Of a stretch of 64,000 nt of DNA, positions 44,659 through 53,485 are shown one piece after another. The DNA is taken from positions 1 to 64,000 of the forward strand of contig OZ257133.1 in assembly GCA_965279135.1 (NCBI GenBank), in the 5' to 3' direction. This DNA is from Croceimicrobium sp965279135 (lineage in GTDB: Bacteria; Bacteroidota; Bacteroidia; Flavobacteriales; Schleiferiaceae). Every line of letters starts with the position of its first letter. Position 1 is the stretch's first letter. The notes under the pieces were generated by a model. That model was not told the origin of the DNA, searched no databases, and worked only from the letters and a program-made list of their open reading frames with translations. Made by a program: the position numbers and the translations under genes.

Positions 44659-45015
44659 TTATAGGATTGGGTAGAAGGCATCTTTTAAGTGCTCGAGTCG
44701 ATAAGGATGATGACAGATGCCAATGATATCAAAACGCAAAGTGCTCTGCCAATCAATTTGATTGCAGTAATGATTTGCAGCTTCAATAAGAAAGGATTGT
44801 TTTTTGCGACTAACAAATTCCCAAGCTTCCCCGAATCCATTACTTCTTCGGGTTTTAACCTCTACAATTACGAGTTCCTTGTCGTGGATAGCAATCAGGT
44901 CGATCTCCTTTTTACGGAAGCGCCAGTTTTGCTCGAGGAGCTGATAACCCAGGCTTAACAGGAATCGGGCAGCGGTAGACTCACCCTCACGACCAAGTTT
45001 TTGAGGATTCTCCAG
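44659..45015 (-). CDS. YraN/UPF0102 family protein, no canonical start codon
   Basis: Reading the minus strand gives a 118-residue frame with YraN-family features: KLGREGESTAARFLLSLGYQ, EQNWRFRKKEIDLIAI and VEVKTRRSNGFGEAW, the restriction-endonuclease-like core (E-I-D-L-I and E-V-K). It ends in DAFYPIL before a stop at 44661-44659. Upstream the frame is open to a stop at 45045-45043, but contains no ATG, GTG or TTG before the conserved region. CTG at 45015 (giving LENPQKLGREG) or ATT at 45042 are the only near-start codons. It overlaps the LD-carboxypeptidase 3' end by 29 bases. Function of the family is unclear; a nuclease role is suspected. Confidence 0.8.
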   Translation of the reverse strand: MENPQKLGREGESTAARFLLSLGYQLLEQNWRFRKKEIDLIAIHDKELVIVEVKTRRSNGFGEAWEFVSRKKQSFLIEAANHYCNQIDWQSTLRFDIIGICHHPYRLEHLKDAFYPIL

Positions 45016-45907
45016 GAAATAAAATTTGAGTGCCCTGTGAATTTATCCTTACTTCGGTTTCTAAGCCGAAAATAAGCGCTTGGTTATCGTTTAAATGTCC
45101 GGCGGGAATGCCAAAGCCGATGGGTATGTTGAGTTCCTGGAAGTGACGATCTAGAATTTCCTCGGCATTTTCTCCGAAGGGAATTTGATTATCATTCATA
45201 TCCGACATGGCTCCAATCAGTATGCCCGCGGGTTTATCCAAATAGGCATTACGCTTCAGATTAAACATCATGCGGTCAATATGATAGAGATACTCATCAA
45301 GGTCTTCCAAAAAGAGGATTTTGCCTTTAAGATCCAAGCTGTCCTGTGATCCTAGTAAACTGTAAAGCATGCTCAGGTTACCCCCCACAATAGGTGCTTT
45401 AACCACTCCGGTGCAGTTAAAAGGATGTGCTTTGGCTCTAACCTCGTAAGCATCACCATCAATGGCAGCCTTTAAGGAGTTAAGGCTTTCAATACTGTTA
45501 TCCTTGAAGCTAATGGGCATACTGGCATGCAGGCTCATGTGTCCTATGCGATTTAGAGCCGAGTGGAAAACAGTGAAATCGCTAAAGCCAATTAACCACT
45601 TTGGATTCGCATTGAGTCCCTGAAAGTTCAAATTATCAATAATGCGCACTGAACCGTATCCTCCCCTTGCACAGAGAATGGCCTGGCATTGAGGATCGTC
45701 TATGGCGTTTTGAAAATCCCGGGTTCGATTGCTATCGCTGCCTGCGAATTGATGGTTTATCGCGAAAAGATTTTCGGTAAAAGTGGCTTCAAAGCCCCAT
45801 TCCTCTATTAGGTCAAGGGCTGGTTTTAGTTCTTCCAGGGAGATTTTTCTAGCTGGAGCAACGATTCTTATGCGATCTCCCTTCTTTAAACTTGAAGGAC
45901 GGATCAT
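44987..45907 (-). CDS. LD-carboxypeptidase (S66)
   Basis: A 306-residue cytosolic serine peptidase of family S66 that trims the terminal D-Ala from recycled murein tetrapeptides. Family features are GDRIRIVAPARKIS, CARGGYGSVRI with the nucleophile serine, the Glu-containing FLEDLDEYLYHIDRMM and the histidine in IPAGHLNDNQALIFG. Length is normal. Its 5' end overlaps the pdxJ stop by 4 bases and its 3' end runs into the YraN frame. Confidence 0.93.
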   Translation of the reverse strand: MIRPSSLKKGDRIRIVAPARKISLEELKPALDLIEEWGFEATFTENLFAINHQFAGSDSNRTRDFQNAIDDPQCQAILCARGGYGSVRIIDNLNFQGLNANPKWLIGFSDFTVFHSALNRIGHMSLHASMPISFKDNSIESLNSLKAAIDGDAYEVRAKAHPFNCTGVVKAPIVGGNLSMLYSLLGSQDSLDLKGKILFLEDLDEYLYHIDRMMFNLKRNAYLDKPAGILIGAMSDMNDNQIPFGENAEEILDRHFQELNIPIGFGIPAGHLNDNQALIFGLETEVRINSQGTQILFPGESSKTWS

Positions 45908-46626
45908 TGTGCCAATTCAATTTCGCGGAGATAGCGCTGGACGCTGTTTTCTAATCCGAGGTAGAGGGCATCCGAAATAAGGGCATGTCCGATTGAAACT
46001 TCCAAAACATTGGATACTTCACTCACAAAAAAGCGCAGGTTTTGTAGGTCGAGATCGTGACCGGCATTTACTCCCAGGCCAAGTTCTGTAGCAATCTCGG
46101 CTGCTCTGCGATATGGTGCCACGGCTGTTTCGGGATCAGCTTTATAGTTGCTGGCATAAGCTTCTGTATACAATTCGATACGATCCGCACCGGTGGCTTT
46201 TACAGCTCTAAGTTGCTCTTCTTCACACTCCATGAATACCGAAACGCGAATACCAGCGTTTTTAAAAGTGGAGATAATCGGTTTAAGAAAGCTACCATTT
46301 TTTAGCACGTCCCATCCGGCATTTGAGGTTAATACACCAGGTGGATCAGGTACCAAAGTCACTTGATGGGGCTTGTTTTCCAGTACTAATTGAATGAAAT
46401 CCTCAGAAGGATAGCCCTCAATATTGAACTCGGTCGAGACAACCTTCACCAGACTACGCACGTCATTATAACGTATATGACGTTCATCCGGACGAGGATG
46501 CACTGTGATGCCTTGAGCGCCAAATTGCTCACAATTTTGTGCTGCTAAAAGCAGATCAGGTACCTGACCTCCACGTGCATTTCGCAGGGTGGCAATTTTA
46601 TTAATGTTAACGGATAGCTTTGTCAT
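45904..46626 (-). CDS. pdxJ: pyridoxine 5'-phosphate synthase
   Basis: A 240-residue TIM-barrel enzyme joining 1-deoxyxylulose 5-phosphate and aminoacetone 3-phosphate to make pyridoxine 5'-phosphate. Motifs include LSVNINKIATLRNARGG, the catalytic Glu/His region ITVHPRPDERHIRYNDV, NIEGYPSEDF, SVFMECEEEQ and VNAGHDLDLQNL. The start is fixed at ATG 46626 by length and by an exact -7 element 7 bases upstream; a start at 46680 would run into the divergent CBS gene. Four-base overlap to the LD-carboxypeptidase gene. Confidence 0.96.
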   Translation of the reverse strand: MTKLSVNINKIATLRNARGGQVPDLLLAAQNCEQFGAQGITVHPRPDERHIRYNDVRSLVKVVSTEFNIEGYPSEDFIQLVLENKPHQVTLVPDPPGVLTSNAGWDVLKNGSFLKPIISTFKNAGIRVSVFMECEEEQLRAVKATGADRIELYTEAYASNYKADPETAVAPYRRAAEIATELGLGVNAGHDLDLQNLRFFVSEVSNVLEVSIGHALISDALYLGLENSVQRYLREIELAQ

Positions 46627-46632
46627 GGACGG

Positions 46633-46640
46633 CAAAGATA
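46633..46640 (-). promoter_or_regulatory. -7 promoter element for pdxJ
   Basis: TATCTTTG on the minus strand is an exact TAnnTTTG match ending 6 bases before the pdxJ ATG, so the transcript should have little or no leader. Confidence 0.5.
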
Positions 46641-46646
46641 AAGCCT

Positions 46647-46654
46647 TATGTTTG
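46647..46654 (+). promoter_or_regulatory. -7 promoter element for the CBS-domain gene
   Basis: TATGTTTG on the plus strand is an exact match, 8 bases before the ATG at 46663. The two divergent -7 boxes, for this gene and for pdxJ, are only 6 bases apart. Confidence 0.5.
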
Positions 46655-46662
46655 CTTTGAAT

Positions 46663-47322
46663 ATGAGAGTTGGAGACCACATTTTAAACGATTATAAACC
46701 GCTGTCTACCAGTGAAAAGGTGGGAGATGTGTTGAGTGCAATGGAGGAGCTGAAAAGCAGTCATTTACCGGTGCTTGAAGAAGGTAAGTATCTGGGGCTC
46801 ATTTCGGAAGATGATTTGCTGGATATCGAAAATGAAGAGGATCAGATTGAACAACATCTGAACCTCCTAAAGCCTTATCAGGCGAAAGCCAATACCCATT
46901 TGTACGAGGCGATTCGACTTTTTGGTGAGGGTAATCTCACTTGCCTGCCGGTCTTAAATGAGGAGGGAGATTATGTTGGCTATTTGTCTGCTTCAGAATT
47001 AATGTGGGATTTAGGTCAACAACTGACTTTTGCAGAGAAGGGTGCAGTGCTGGTTTTGCGACTATCGGTTCGCGATTACCATATTTCGCAAATTGCCCAA
47101 ATTGTTGAATCTGAAGATGCTCTGATTCTTGGTTTACAACTTCGATCTGAGGGGAGCGATTACCTCAGAGTTGCACTTAAGGTTAATCAATCCGATCTTA
47201 GCAGAATCGTAAAAGCTTTTGAGCGTTACGAATACGAGGTTGTGGAACTGTATCATGAAAGTATTTTTGACGACACTGCATCAGATCGCTACGAGGGATT
47301 GGTGAAGTATCTCAACATCTAA
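46663..47322 (+). CDS. CBS domain protein
   Basis: A 219-residue protein with two CBS motifs (about 10-60 and 72-125, including SSHLPVLEEGKYLGLISEDDLL and LTCLPVLNEEGDYVGYLSASELM), which pair to bind adenosine nucleotides, and a C-terminal ACT-like region (about 135-215, VLVLRLSVRDYHISQIAQIVESEDALILGL). It is a probable sensor of energy state. I use ATG 46663; the ATG at 46648 lies inside the -7 box. The nadK gene follows after one base, so NAD kinase may be co-regulated with it. Confidence 0.82.
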   Translation: MRVGDHILNDYKPLSTSEKVGDVLSAMEELKSSHLPVLEEGKYLGLISEDDLLDIENEEDQIEQHLNLLKPYQAKANTHLYEAIRLFGEGNLTCLPVLNEEGDYVGYLSASELMWDLGQQLTFAEKGAVLVLRLSVRDYHISQIAQIVESEDALILGLQLRSEGSDYLRVALKVNQSDLSRIVKAFERYEYEVVELYHESIFDDTASDRYEGLVKYLNI

Positions 47323-47323
47323 A

Positions 47324-48202
47324 ATGAGACTGGCAGTATACGGAAAGAAGTTTAGCGCGGAGGCCCGTGAGGATATTGAGAATCTTCATTCGGTCCTGAT
47401 TGATGCTAAAGTGGACTTTAAAGTATATCATCGTTTAAATCACTTCATTAAGGATCATTGTGATTTGGGCTATGATTTTGATGAGTTCCGGAGTCATGAG
47501 GAACTAATAGAATATGCCCCGGATTTCCTTATTACCATTGGGGGTGATGGAACCATCCTCGATGCTACTACTCTGGTGCGTGATAGCGGTATACCTATCC
47601 TGGGTATAAACACGGGCAGATTGGGTTTCCTTTCCAATGTCAATCGCAAAATGGTTGAAGAGAATCTGGAAGCGCTGCTCAGACAGGATTACCATTTAAG
47701 TCATCGGAGCTTATTAAACCTGGAATGTGAAGCCTTGGATTTAGAGATGCCTTTCGCTTTAAATGAAATAACGGTTAGCAGAAAGGATACCACGGCCATG
47801 GTTACCGTAGAGGTGAAGATTAATGGAGAGTTTTTCAATAACTATTGGGCCGATGGATTAATTGTGGCTACTCCAACCGGAAGTACGGGTTATTCTCTTT
47901 CCTGCAATGGACCCATAATAATGCCGGAATCTGAGGCATTGGTCCTTACGCCTATTGCACCACACAATCTTACAGCACGACCTTTCGTTATCCCGAACAG
48001 TTGTGAAATCGAATTAATTGTAAACAGTCGTGAAGGCATGAACCTCGTTTCCCTCGATTCCCGAATCTATTCTGTTCCTAATGGTGAGGTCCTTAAAATA
48101 CGGTTGGCAAACTTTACAATTGGCCTTGTGGAAACAGGAGATCACACCTTTGCTCAGACCTTAAGAAATAAACTGATGTGGGGCATGGACAAGCGAAATT
48201 AA
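47324..48202 (+). CDS. nadK: NAD kinase
   Basis: A 292-residue cytosolic kinase phosphorylating NAD to NADP. The GGDGT motif is at 73-77 (TIGGDGTILDATTLV), then GINTGRLGFLSNV, the conserved NE in FALNEITVSR and ATPTGSTGYSLSCNGPIIMPE. Length is typical. It starts one base after the CBS gene stop. Confidence 0.96.
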   Translation: MRLAVYGKKFSAEAREDIENLHSVLIDAKVDFKVYHRLNHFIKDHCDLGYDFDEFRSHEELIEYAPDFLITIGGDGTILDATTLVRDSGIPILGINTGRLGFLSNVNRKMVEENLEALLRQDYHLSHRSLLNLECEALDLEMPFALNEITVSRKDTTAMVTVEVKINGEFFNNYWADGLIVATPTGSTGYSLSCNGPIIMPESEALVLTPIAPHNLTARPFVIPNSCEIELIVNSREGMNLVSLDSRIYSVPNGEVLKIRLANFTIGLVETGDHTFAQTLRNKLMWGMDKRN

Positions 48203-48217
48203 TCGCCCTTATTTATA

Positions 48218-48225
48218 TATATTTG
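48218..48225 (+). promoter_or_regulatory. -7 promoter element for the DUF6089-uppS-bamA operon
   Basis: TATATTTG, an exact TAnnTTTG match, ends 11 bases before the ATG at 48237 in the only gap before a long run of closely spaced envelope genes. Confidence 0.5.
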
Positions 48226-48236
48226 CGCTCCCAAAA

Positions 48237-49061
48237 ATGAAGCATAAATCTTTCATAATCAAAAGCATACTGTTTTTACTACTTCCATTCATGGGTAGTG
48301 CGCAGTACTTAGAGCTTGGCGTGAATGCCGGAGGCACTAATTTTTTGGGTGATGTTGGACCTTATCGAATCGATATTCCGAGAGGTTATCATGCTGGCTT
48401 TTTGATGCGCTACAATTTCAATCGTTATTGGTCAGTCCGTTTTCAAGGGAACTATGGTTGGATATCTGCAGATGATGCGAATTCGGGTTTAACAGAAAGA
48501 CAGGAACGCAACCTTTCTTTTCGTTCAGAAATCTGGGAGGCTTATGCCGTCGCGGAGTTTAACTTCTTTGAATTTGAGCCAGGCACTAAGCAGAATCATA
48601 CTCCTTATATAAATGCTGGCTTCGGAATTTTTGGATTTGATCCAGAAGCAAATCTGGATGGTTCATGGATCGATCTCCGTTCATTAAGAACCGAAGGACA
48701 AGGTACTTCTGTAGGCACCTCTGCTCCCTATGCTACGGCGAGTTCTTTCTTTGTGTTCAGCTTGGGATATAAGTGGTCTTTGGGCCGTTTTACTTCAATT
48801 GCTCTGGAAAGTAGTTTCCGCAATACCTATACAGATTACGTGGACGATGTAAGTTCTTATTATGCCGATCCCCAGGTATTAAGGGAAGAAGTTTCAGAAT
48901 TATCCGCGACCTTAGCCGATCGCAGTCTAAGTCAAAGCAATAAGGAAAACATTCTAAGGGGAGATCCCACAAACCGCGACTGGTATATCTTCACCGGTTT
49001 TACCCTGCAGTTCAAATTTGGGGAACTCTATGAGAAGTGTGAGAATTTTATCGGAAGATAG
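48237..49061 (+). CDS. DUF6089 family outer membrane protein
   Basis: A 274-residue protein with signal peptide (ending MGSAQ, about 22) and a small beta-barrel pattern. The opening YLELGVNAGGTNFLGDVGPY and IPRGYHAGFLMRYNFNRYWSVRF are the features I associate with DUF6089, which usually stands directly before uppS and bamA in Bacteroidota. The context strongly supports an envelope-assembly link; no activity is known. Spacing to uppS is 9 bases. Confidence 0.8.
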   Translation: MKHKSFIIKSILFLLLPFMGSAQYLELGVNAGGTNFLGDVGPYRIDIPRGYHAGFLMRYNFNRYWSVRFQGNYGWISADDANSGLTERQERNLSFRSEIWEAYAVAEFNFFEFEPGTKQNHTPYINAGFGIFGFDPEANLDGSWIDLRSLRTEGQGTSVGTSAPYATASSFFVFSLGYKWSLGRFTSIALESSFRNTYTDYVDDVSSYYADPQVLREEVSELSATLADRSLSQSNKENILRGDPTNRDWYIFTGFTLQFKFGELYEKCENFIGR

Positions 49062-49070
49062 TTAAGGAGG

Positions 49071-49829
49071 ATGTCGAATCTCAAAGAACAGGTAAAAGCA
49101 TTAAAGACTGTCCCACGTCATGTGGCCATCATAATGGATGGGAATGGTCGTTGGGCGAAGAAGCGCGGTTTCCTAAGGGCGCTGGGCCATGAAAATGGGG
49201 TCGATGCCTTGCGCCGAATTGCGACTGCGGCGGCTGAAGTAAACATAGAACATCTTACCGTTTATGCTTTTAGCAGTGAGAATTGGAATCGACCCAAAAC
49301 AGAAGTAAAAGCCTTGATGGCATTGCTTGTCAGTAGTCTTAAAAAGGAGTTAAAAACCTTAAAGGACAATGATATTCGCTTGCGTGCTATTGGAGATACC
49401 TCATCTTTGCCGAAAGACTGTCAGCGTGAGTTGGCAGAAGTTATGGAGCTTACCAGGGATCATACACATATGACGCTCACTCTTGCTCTTAGTTATGGGA
49501 GTCGGGAAGAGTTAAGCCGCGCCGCTCGCGAATTAGCGCTTGAAGTTGCTTCTGGTAAGCGAAGCGCCGAGAGTATTGATGAGGAAGCTTTAGCCTCTAA
49601 GCTTTACACTTCTGAAATGCCAGACCCTGATTTGTTAATTCGAACCAGCAATGAGTTTAGAATTAGCAATTATCTATTGTGGCAAATCGCTTATTCTGAA
49701 TTATTCTTCAGCCCCAAACTATGGCCCGATTTTCAGGCCGACGATCTTTATGAAGCGATCCTTGATTATCAGAATCGAGAGCGACGCTTCGGGAAAATTA
49801 GTGAGCAATTAAAATCTAACGCATCGTAA
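49071..49829 (+). CDS. uppS: undecaprenyl diphosphate synthase
   Basis: A 252-residue cis-prenyltransferase that makes the C55 carrier lipid for cell wall synthesis, using farnesyl-PP and isopentenyl-PP at the inner membrane. The catalytic Asp23 is in IIMDGNGRWAKKRG; AFSSENWNRP and the C-terminal PDPDLLIRTSNEFRISNYLLWQ...YSELFF are also classic. It is joined to bamA by a TAATG stop-start overlap, tying carrier lipid supply to outer-membrane assembly. Confidence 0.97.
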   Translation: MSNLKEQVKALKTVPRHVAIIMDGNGRWAKKRGFLRALGHENGVDALRRIATAAAEVNIEHLTVYAFSSENWNRPKTEVKALMALLVSSLKKELKTLKDNDIRLRAIGDTSSLPKDCQRELAEVMELTRDHTHMTLTLALSYGSREELSRAARELALEVASGKRSAESIDEEALASKLYTSEMPDPDLLIRTSNEFRISNYLLWQIAYSELFFSPKLWPDFQADDLYEAILDYQNRERRFGKISEQLKSNAS

Positions 49830-52312
49830 TGCAGAAGCTTTTACGACTGGCGGTCTGGTTACTGCTATTACAACCTTTGAGTTTATTGGCACAGGTAGGA
49901 GGGGATGTAACCGTGGTGCCCGGTGTTAAGTATGAAATTGGTGGTATTCGAATCACCGGATCAGACAATCTGGACAAGCAAGTAATAACCTTAATCTCTG
50001 GGCTCCAGGTGGGTCAGCAAATCACCCTTCCGGGTGAGGAGACCACAAAGGCTATCGAAAATCTTTGGCGACAAAAGCTCTTTGATGATATCGGGATTTA
50101 CGTAACCGAAGTAAAAGGGAAGCTGGTCTTTTTGGAGATACGCTTACGCGAGTTACCCAAACTAAGTAAGTATGGGATTAAAGGTTTATCCAAATCAAAG
50201 AGGGATAATCTGCGGGATGAACTCAATCTGAGCAGTGGATTAATAGTTACGGAAAATCTAATTGTTAATACGCGTAATATCGCTCGCGATTTCTTTGTGA
50301 ACGATGGTTATTTAAATGCCAAGGTTGATGTTCGCAAAAGAGTCGATACAACCCGGAGCAATTCAGTAATCCTTGATATTATCGTGGATCGCGGTAAGAG
50401 AGTGAAAATTCGGAATATCAATATTCTCGGAAATGAGCAGCTTAGTGATAAAAAGGTGCGCAAAGCGATGGACGAAACCGTTCGGAGTAGACCCTGGACC
50501 ATCTTTAAATCCTCTAAACTGATTAAGGAAGAATACGAGACAGATAAAGATCTGATTATTGAGCAATACAATGCGGCGGGCTTCCGTGATGCTCGAATTA
50601 TCCGTGATAGTATTTATATGGTGGATGACGACCGGATTAATATTGACCTGGAAGTTGTTGAAGGTCCCAAGTACTACTTTGGCGACATTACCTGGCTGGG
50701 TAATTCCAAATATCCCGATGATGTTTTAAGTGAAGTCTTACGTATTAAACGAGGTGATGTTTATGATGCATCTTTTTTAAATGAGAGACTTTTTGTGGAT
50801 CCTCAAGGTGGAGATGTTTCTTCCCTTTATCTAGATAATGGATACCTCTTCTTCAATATGATTCCGGTAGAGATCAATGTTCAGAATGATACCATTGATC
50901 TTGAGATTCGTATTAGTGAAGGTCGACAGGCTACCATTAATAAAGTTACGGTGGTTGGAAATGATCGAACCAATGAGCATGTTATTCTTAGAGAGCTTCG
51001 TACCAAACCTGGTGAGCTTTTTAGAAGGAGTGATATTCAGCGTTCTTTACGTGAACTTCAGCAATTGGGCTTTTTCGACCCGCAACAATTAAATGTAGAA
51101 CCTACCCCAAATGCTGAGACCGGAACAGTAGACATTAAGTATATCGTAGCGGAACAGTCTACCTCTCAGCTAGAGCTTCAAGGTGGATGGGGTGCAGGCC
51201 GGATTGTAGGAACGCTTGGACTTAACTTCAACAATTTCTCAGCCCGGAATATTATGAAGAAGAAGGCCTGGCAACCACTTCCCGCCGGAGATGGGCAGAC
51301 TATCAATCTTCGGGCCCAGAGTAATGGCTTGTTCTTCCAGTCTTACAGTGCCTCTTTTACCGAACCATGGTTGGGCGGAAAGAAACCTAACTCATTAACG
51401 GTTTCTATCTATCATAACATCCAGAATCTTACTGGTCTACCCAGCGATGATCCTGATTATAGAGGATTAACCATAACCGGGGCCACCATCGGTTTAGGGA
51501 AACGTCTAAAATGGCCGGATGACTACTTCACCTTATATCAGGCCGTAGATTTCCAACGGTACCGACTATCGGATTATCCTTTGGGAGGCATCCAGTTTGA
51601 TGATGGACGAGTGAATAACATTAACTACAAGATTACTTTAGGAAGGAACAGTGTCGACTTCCCGATTTACCCACGTCAAGGAAACCTCTTCAATTTAAGT
51701 GGGGAATTCACCTTGCCTTATTCCTTGCTCAATGGCCGGGATTACACTGACCTGAATCCTAGTGATAAGTACGAATTGCTAGAGTACTATAAGATTAAGA
51801 TGAATAGCTCATGGTTTACGGAAATCCTTCCTAAAACAGTTATTAAGGCCGCTGGTGAATTTGGGTTCTTAGGCACCTACAATTCTGAGGTTGGACTTCC
51901 TCCTTTTGAGCGCTTCTTTGTGGGAGGGGATGGTTTGCAAAACTTCGTCCTAGACGGTCGGGAGATTATCGGCTTAAGAGGTTATCCTAATAACCGGATT
52001 GTACCAACCAGCGTTGCACAGATCGGTGGTGCTTTATACAACAAATTTACCCTCGAACTTCGCTATCTAATCACTGAGAATCCAAGTGCGCAGATCTTTA
52101 CTCTTGCTTTTCTGGAGGCCGGTAATAACTACGATACTTTTCAGAACTATGAGCCGTTTAATCTCAAGCGTTCCGCAGGCTTTGGGGTTCGGATTTTCAT
52201 GCCGATGTTTGGATTGTTAGGGGTGGATTTTGGGTATGGTTACGACCCAATACCCGGAACAATTGCTCCTAGTGGATGGAATACGCATTTTATTATTGGA
52301 CAGCAATTTTAA
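49829..52312 (+). CDS. bamA: outer membrane protein assembly factor BamA
   Basis: An 827-residue Omp85-family protein that inserts beta-barrel proteins into the outer membrane. After the signal peptide (about 1-21) come five POTRA domains (about 30-425; for example KLVFLEIRLRELPKLSKYGIKGLSKS and the fifth starting TINKVTVVGNDRTNEHVILRELRT) and a 16-strand barrel with the conserved lid-lock segment IIGLRGYPNNRIVP and a C-terminal aromatic (FIIGQQF). The length is normal for Bacteroidota. It is followed by two Skp-like chaperone genes, a common arrangement. Confidence 0.96.
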   Translation: MQKLLRLAVWLLLLQPLSLLAQVGGDVTVVPGVKYEIGGIRITGSDNLDKQVITLISGLQVGQQITLPGEETTKAIENLWRQKLFDDIGIYVTEVKGKLVFLEIRLRELPKLSKYGIKGLSKSKRDNLRDELNLSSGLIVTENLIVNTRNIARDFFVNDGYLNAKVDVRKRVDTTRSNSVILDIIVDRGKRVKIRNINILGNEQLSDKKVRKAMDETVRSRPWTIFKSSKLIKEEYETDKDLIIEQYNAAGFRDARIIRDSIYMVDDDRINIDLEVVEGPKYYFGDITWLGNSKYPDDVLSEVLRIKRGDVYDASFLNERLFVDPQGGDVSSLYLDNGYLFFNMIPVEINVQNDTIDLEIRISEGRQATINKVTVVGNDRTNEHVILRELRTKPGELFRRSDIQRSLRELQQLGFFDPQQLNVEPTPNAETGTVDIKYIVAEQSTSQLELQGGWGAGRIVGTLGLNFNNFSARNIMKKKAWQPLPAGDGQTINLRAQSNGLFFQSYSASFTEPWLGGKKPNSLTVSIYHNIQNLTGLPSDDPDYRGLTITGATIGLGKRLKWPDDYFTLYQAVDFQRYRLSDYPLGGIQFDDGRVNNINYKITLGRNSVDFPIYPRQGNLFNLSGEFTLPYSLLNGRDYTDLNPSDKYELLEYYKIKMNSSWFTEILPKTVIKAAGEFGFLGTYNSEVGLPPFERFFVGGDGLQNFVLDGREIIGLRGYPNNRIVPTSVAQIGGALYNKFTLELRYLITENPSAQIFTLAFLEAGNNYDTFQNYEPFNLKRSAGFGVRIFMPMFGLLGVDFGYGYDPIPGTIAPSGWNTHFIIGQQF

Positions 52313-52384
52313 ATGAGCTATTTTCGCCCGCGCTCGGAAAGGCATTCAGAATGAGCGATAAAGGCGATTGGCAACCGGTAAATT

Positions 52385-52900
52385 ATGACTAGGAAATTTT
52401 GGATATTCTTCTTTGGTCTGGTTTTTGGATTTCAGCTGAGCGCGCAGCGATTCGGTATTGTAGATTCAGAATATGTGCTCACACAAATTCCTGAATATGC
52501 AAAGGCCCAACAGCAACTCGATCAACTGAGTAGAACCTGGGAAGGAGAGATAGAATCCCTATTAAGTGAAGCTAATGCTTTACGTCAGGCCTATGAAGCC
52601 GAAAAGGTTTTACTGACCGAGGAACTAAAAGCCGAAAGGGAAGCAGCAATTAAGGCTAAGGAAGACGAGGCCAAGACAAAGCAGCAAACCTACTTCGGGA
52701 TAAAAGGGAAGATCTATACGAAAAGGCAAGAGTTAATTAAGCCAATTCAGGACAAGATCTTTAATGCAGTGCAGGATGTGGCACGTCGCCGCAATTTGGA
52801 TGTAGTATTTGATAAAGGGAGCGAGCTGATTACCCTTTATGTAAGTGAAAAAGTAGATATCAGCGACGAAGTAATTGAGAACTTAGAAGAAGAGAAGTAA
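52385..52900 (+). CDS. OmpH/Skp family periplasmic chaperone, copy 1
   Basis: A 171-residue Skp-like protein with a signal peptide (ending QLSAQ). The mature start RFGIVDSEYVLTQIPEYAKAQQQL and the central coiled tentacles (about 50-120, rich in E, K and A) are typical; C-terminal IFNAVQDVARRRNLDVVFDKG completes the trimer body. It escorts unfolded outer membrane proteins to BamA. A 72-base gap with a TATTTTCG element at 52319 separates it from bamA, so it may have its own promoter. Confidence 0.9.
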   Translation: MTRKFWIFFFGLVFGFQLSAQRFGIVDSEYVLTQIPEYAKAQQQLDQLSRTWEGEIESLLSEANALRQAYEAEKVLLTEELKAEREAAIKAKEDEAKTKQQTYFGIKGKIYTKRQELIKPIQDKIFNAVQDVARRRNLDVVFDKGSELITLYVSEKVDISDEVIENLEEEK

Positions 52901-52923
52901 CCAAACTTAAAAAAACAAGAATC

Positions 52924-53433
52924 ATGAAAAAGATCATTCTACTATTAGCCCTGTTTTTAGGAATGAGCAGTGCCACTGTCGCCCAACAGAAGATTGGCCA
53001 TATAAACTCAGATGAATTATTAGCATTAATGCCGGAGACTACTACCGCTCAAGGAGAGATTGAGAATTACGGTAAGCAGCTAGAAAAGGATCTCGCGGAG
53101 ATGGAGACCGAACTGACCTCTAAAATTGAGCAGTTCACTACTAACGAAGCCATGATGACTTCGACTACCAAGGAGTTGAAAACCAAAGAAATTCGTGATC
53201 TGCAATCTCGTATTCAACAGTTTTCGCAAATGGCTCAACAAGATCTTCAAACCAAGCAGGTTGAGCTTTTCCAGCCAATTTTAGAAAAGGCTTCGAAAGC
53301 AATTGAAGATGTGGCCCGTGAAAAAGGTTTCACCTACATTCTCGATAGTTCCCAAACTAAAGCAGTAGTGATTTTCGCAGAAAATGGCGAAGACATTATG
53401 CCTCTAGTGAAAGCTAAGTTGGGACTTCAATAA
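52924..53433 (+). CDS. OmpH/Skp family periplasmic chaperone, copy 2
   Basis: A 169-residue paralogue of the preceding protein: signal peptide (ending TVAQQ), start KIGHINSDELLALMPETTTAQGEI, coiled tentacles (about 50-115, with Gln-rich IQQFSQMAQQDLQTKQ) and the C-terminal ISKAIEDVAREKGFTYILDSSQ-like body. The two copies share layout but only moderate similarity, so the duplication is old. It is 23 bases after copy 1, and a strong terminator lies 25 bases after its stop. Confidence 0.9.
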   Translation: MKKIILLLALFLGMSSATVAQQKIGHINSDELLALMPETTTAQGEIENYGKQLEKDLAEMETELTSKIEQFTTNEAMMTSTTKELKTKEIRDLQSRIQQFSQMAQQDLQTKQVELFQPILEKASKAIEDVAREKGFTYILDSSQTKAVVIFAENGEDIMPLVKAKLGLQ

Positions 53434-53457
53434 GTCGAGAGATAACTTACTTTAGTG

Positions 53458-53485
53458 CCCTGACCTATTAAGTCAGGGTTTTTTT
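53458..53485 (+). terminator. intrinsic terminator ending directly at the murI start codon
   Basis: CCCTGAC (53458-53464) pairs perfectly with GTCAGGG (53472-53478) around a 7-base loop, followed by seven T residues to 53485. The ATG of murI is the very next base. Confidence 0.85.

Noticed and set aside
44689..44958. Plus-strand 89-residue frame
   Set aside because: It is the antisense of the YraN-family core, which has clear family motifs on the minus strand.
46627..46680. Longer start for pdxJ
   Set aside because: It would overlap the divergent CBS gene and its promoter; length and motif position fit the ATG at 46626.
52313..52384. Small gene or riboswitch between bamA and the first skp-like gene
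   Set aside because: No frame or recognisable conserved RNA structure was seen; only a weak promoter-like TATTTTCG.
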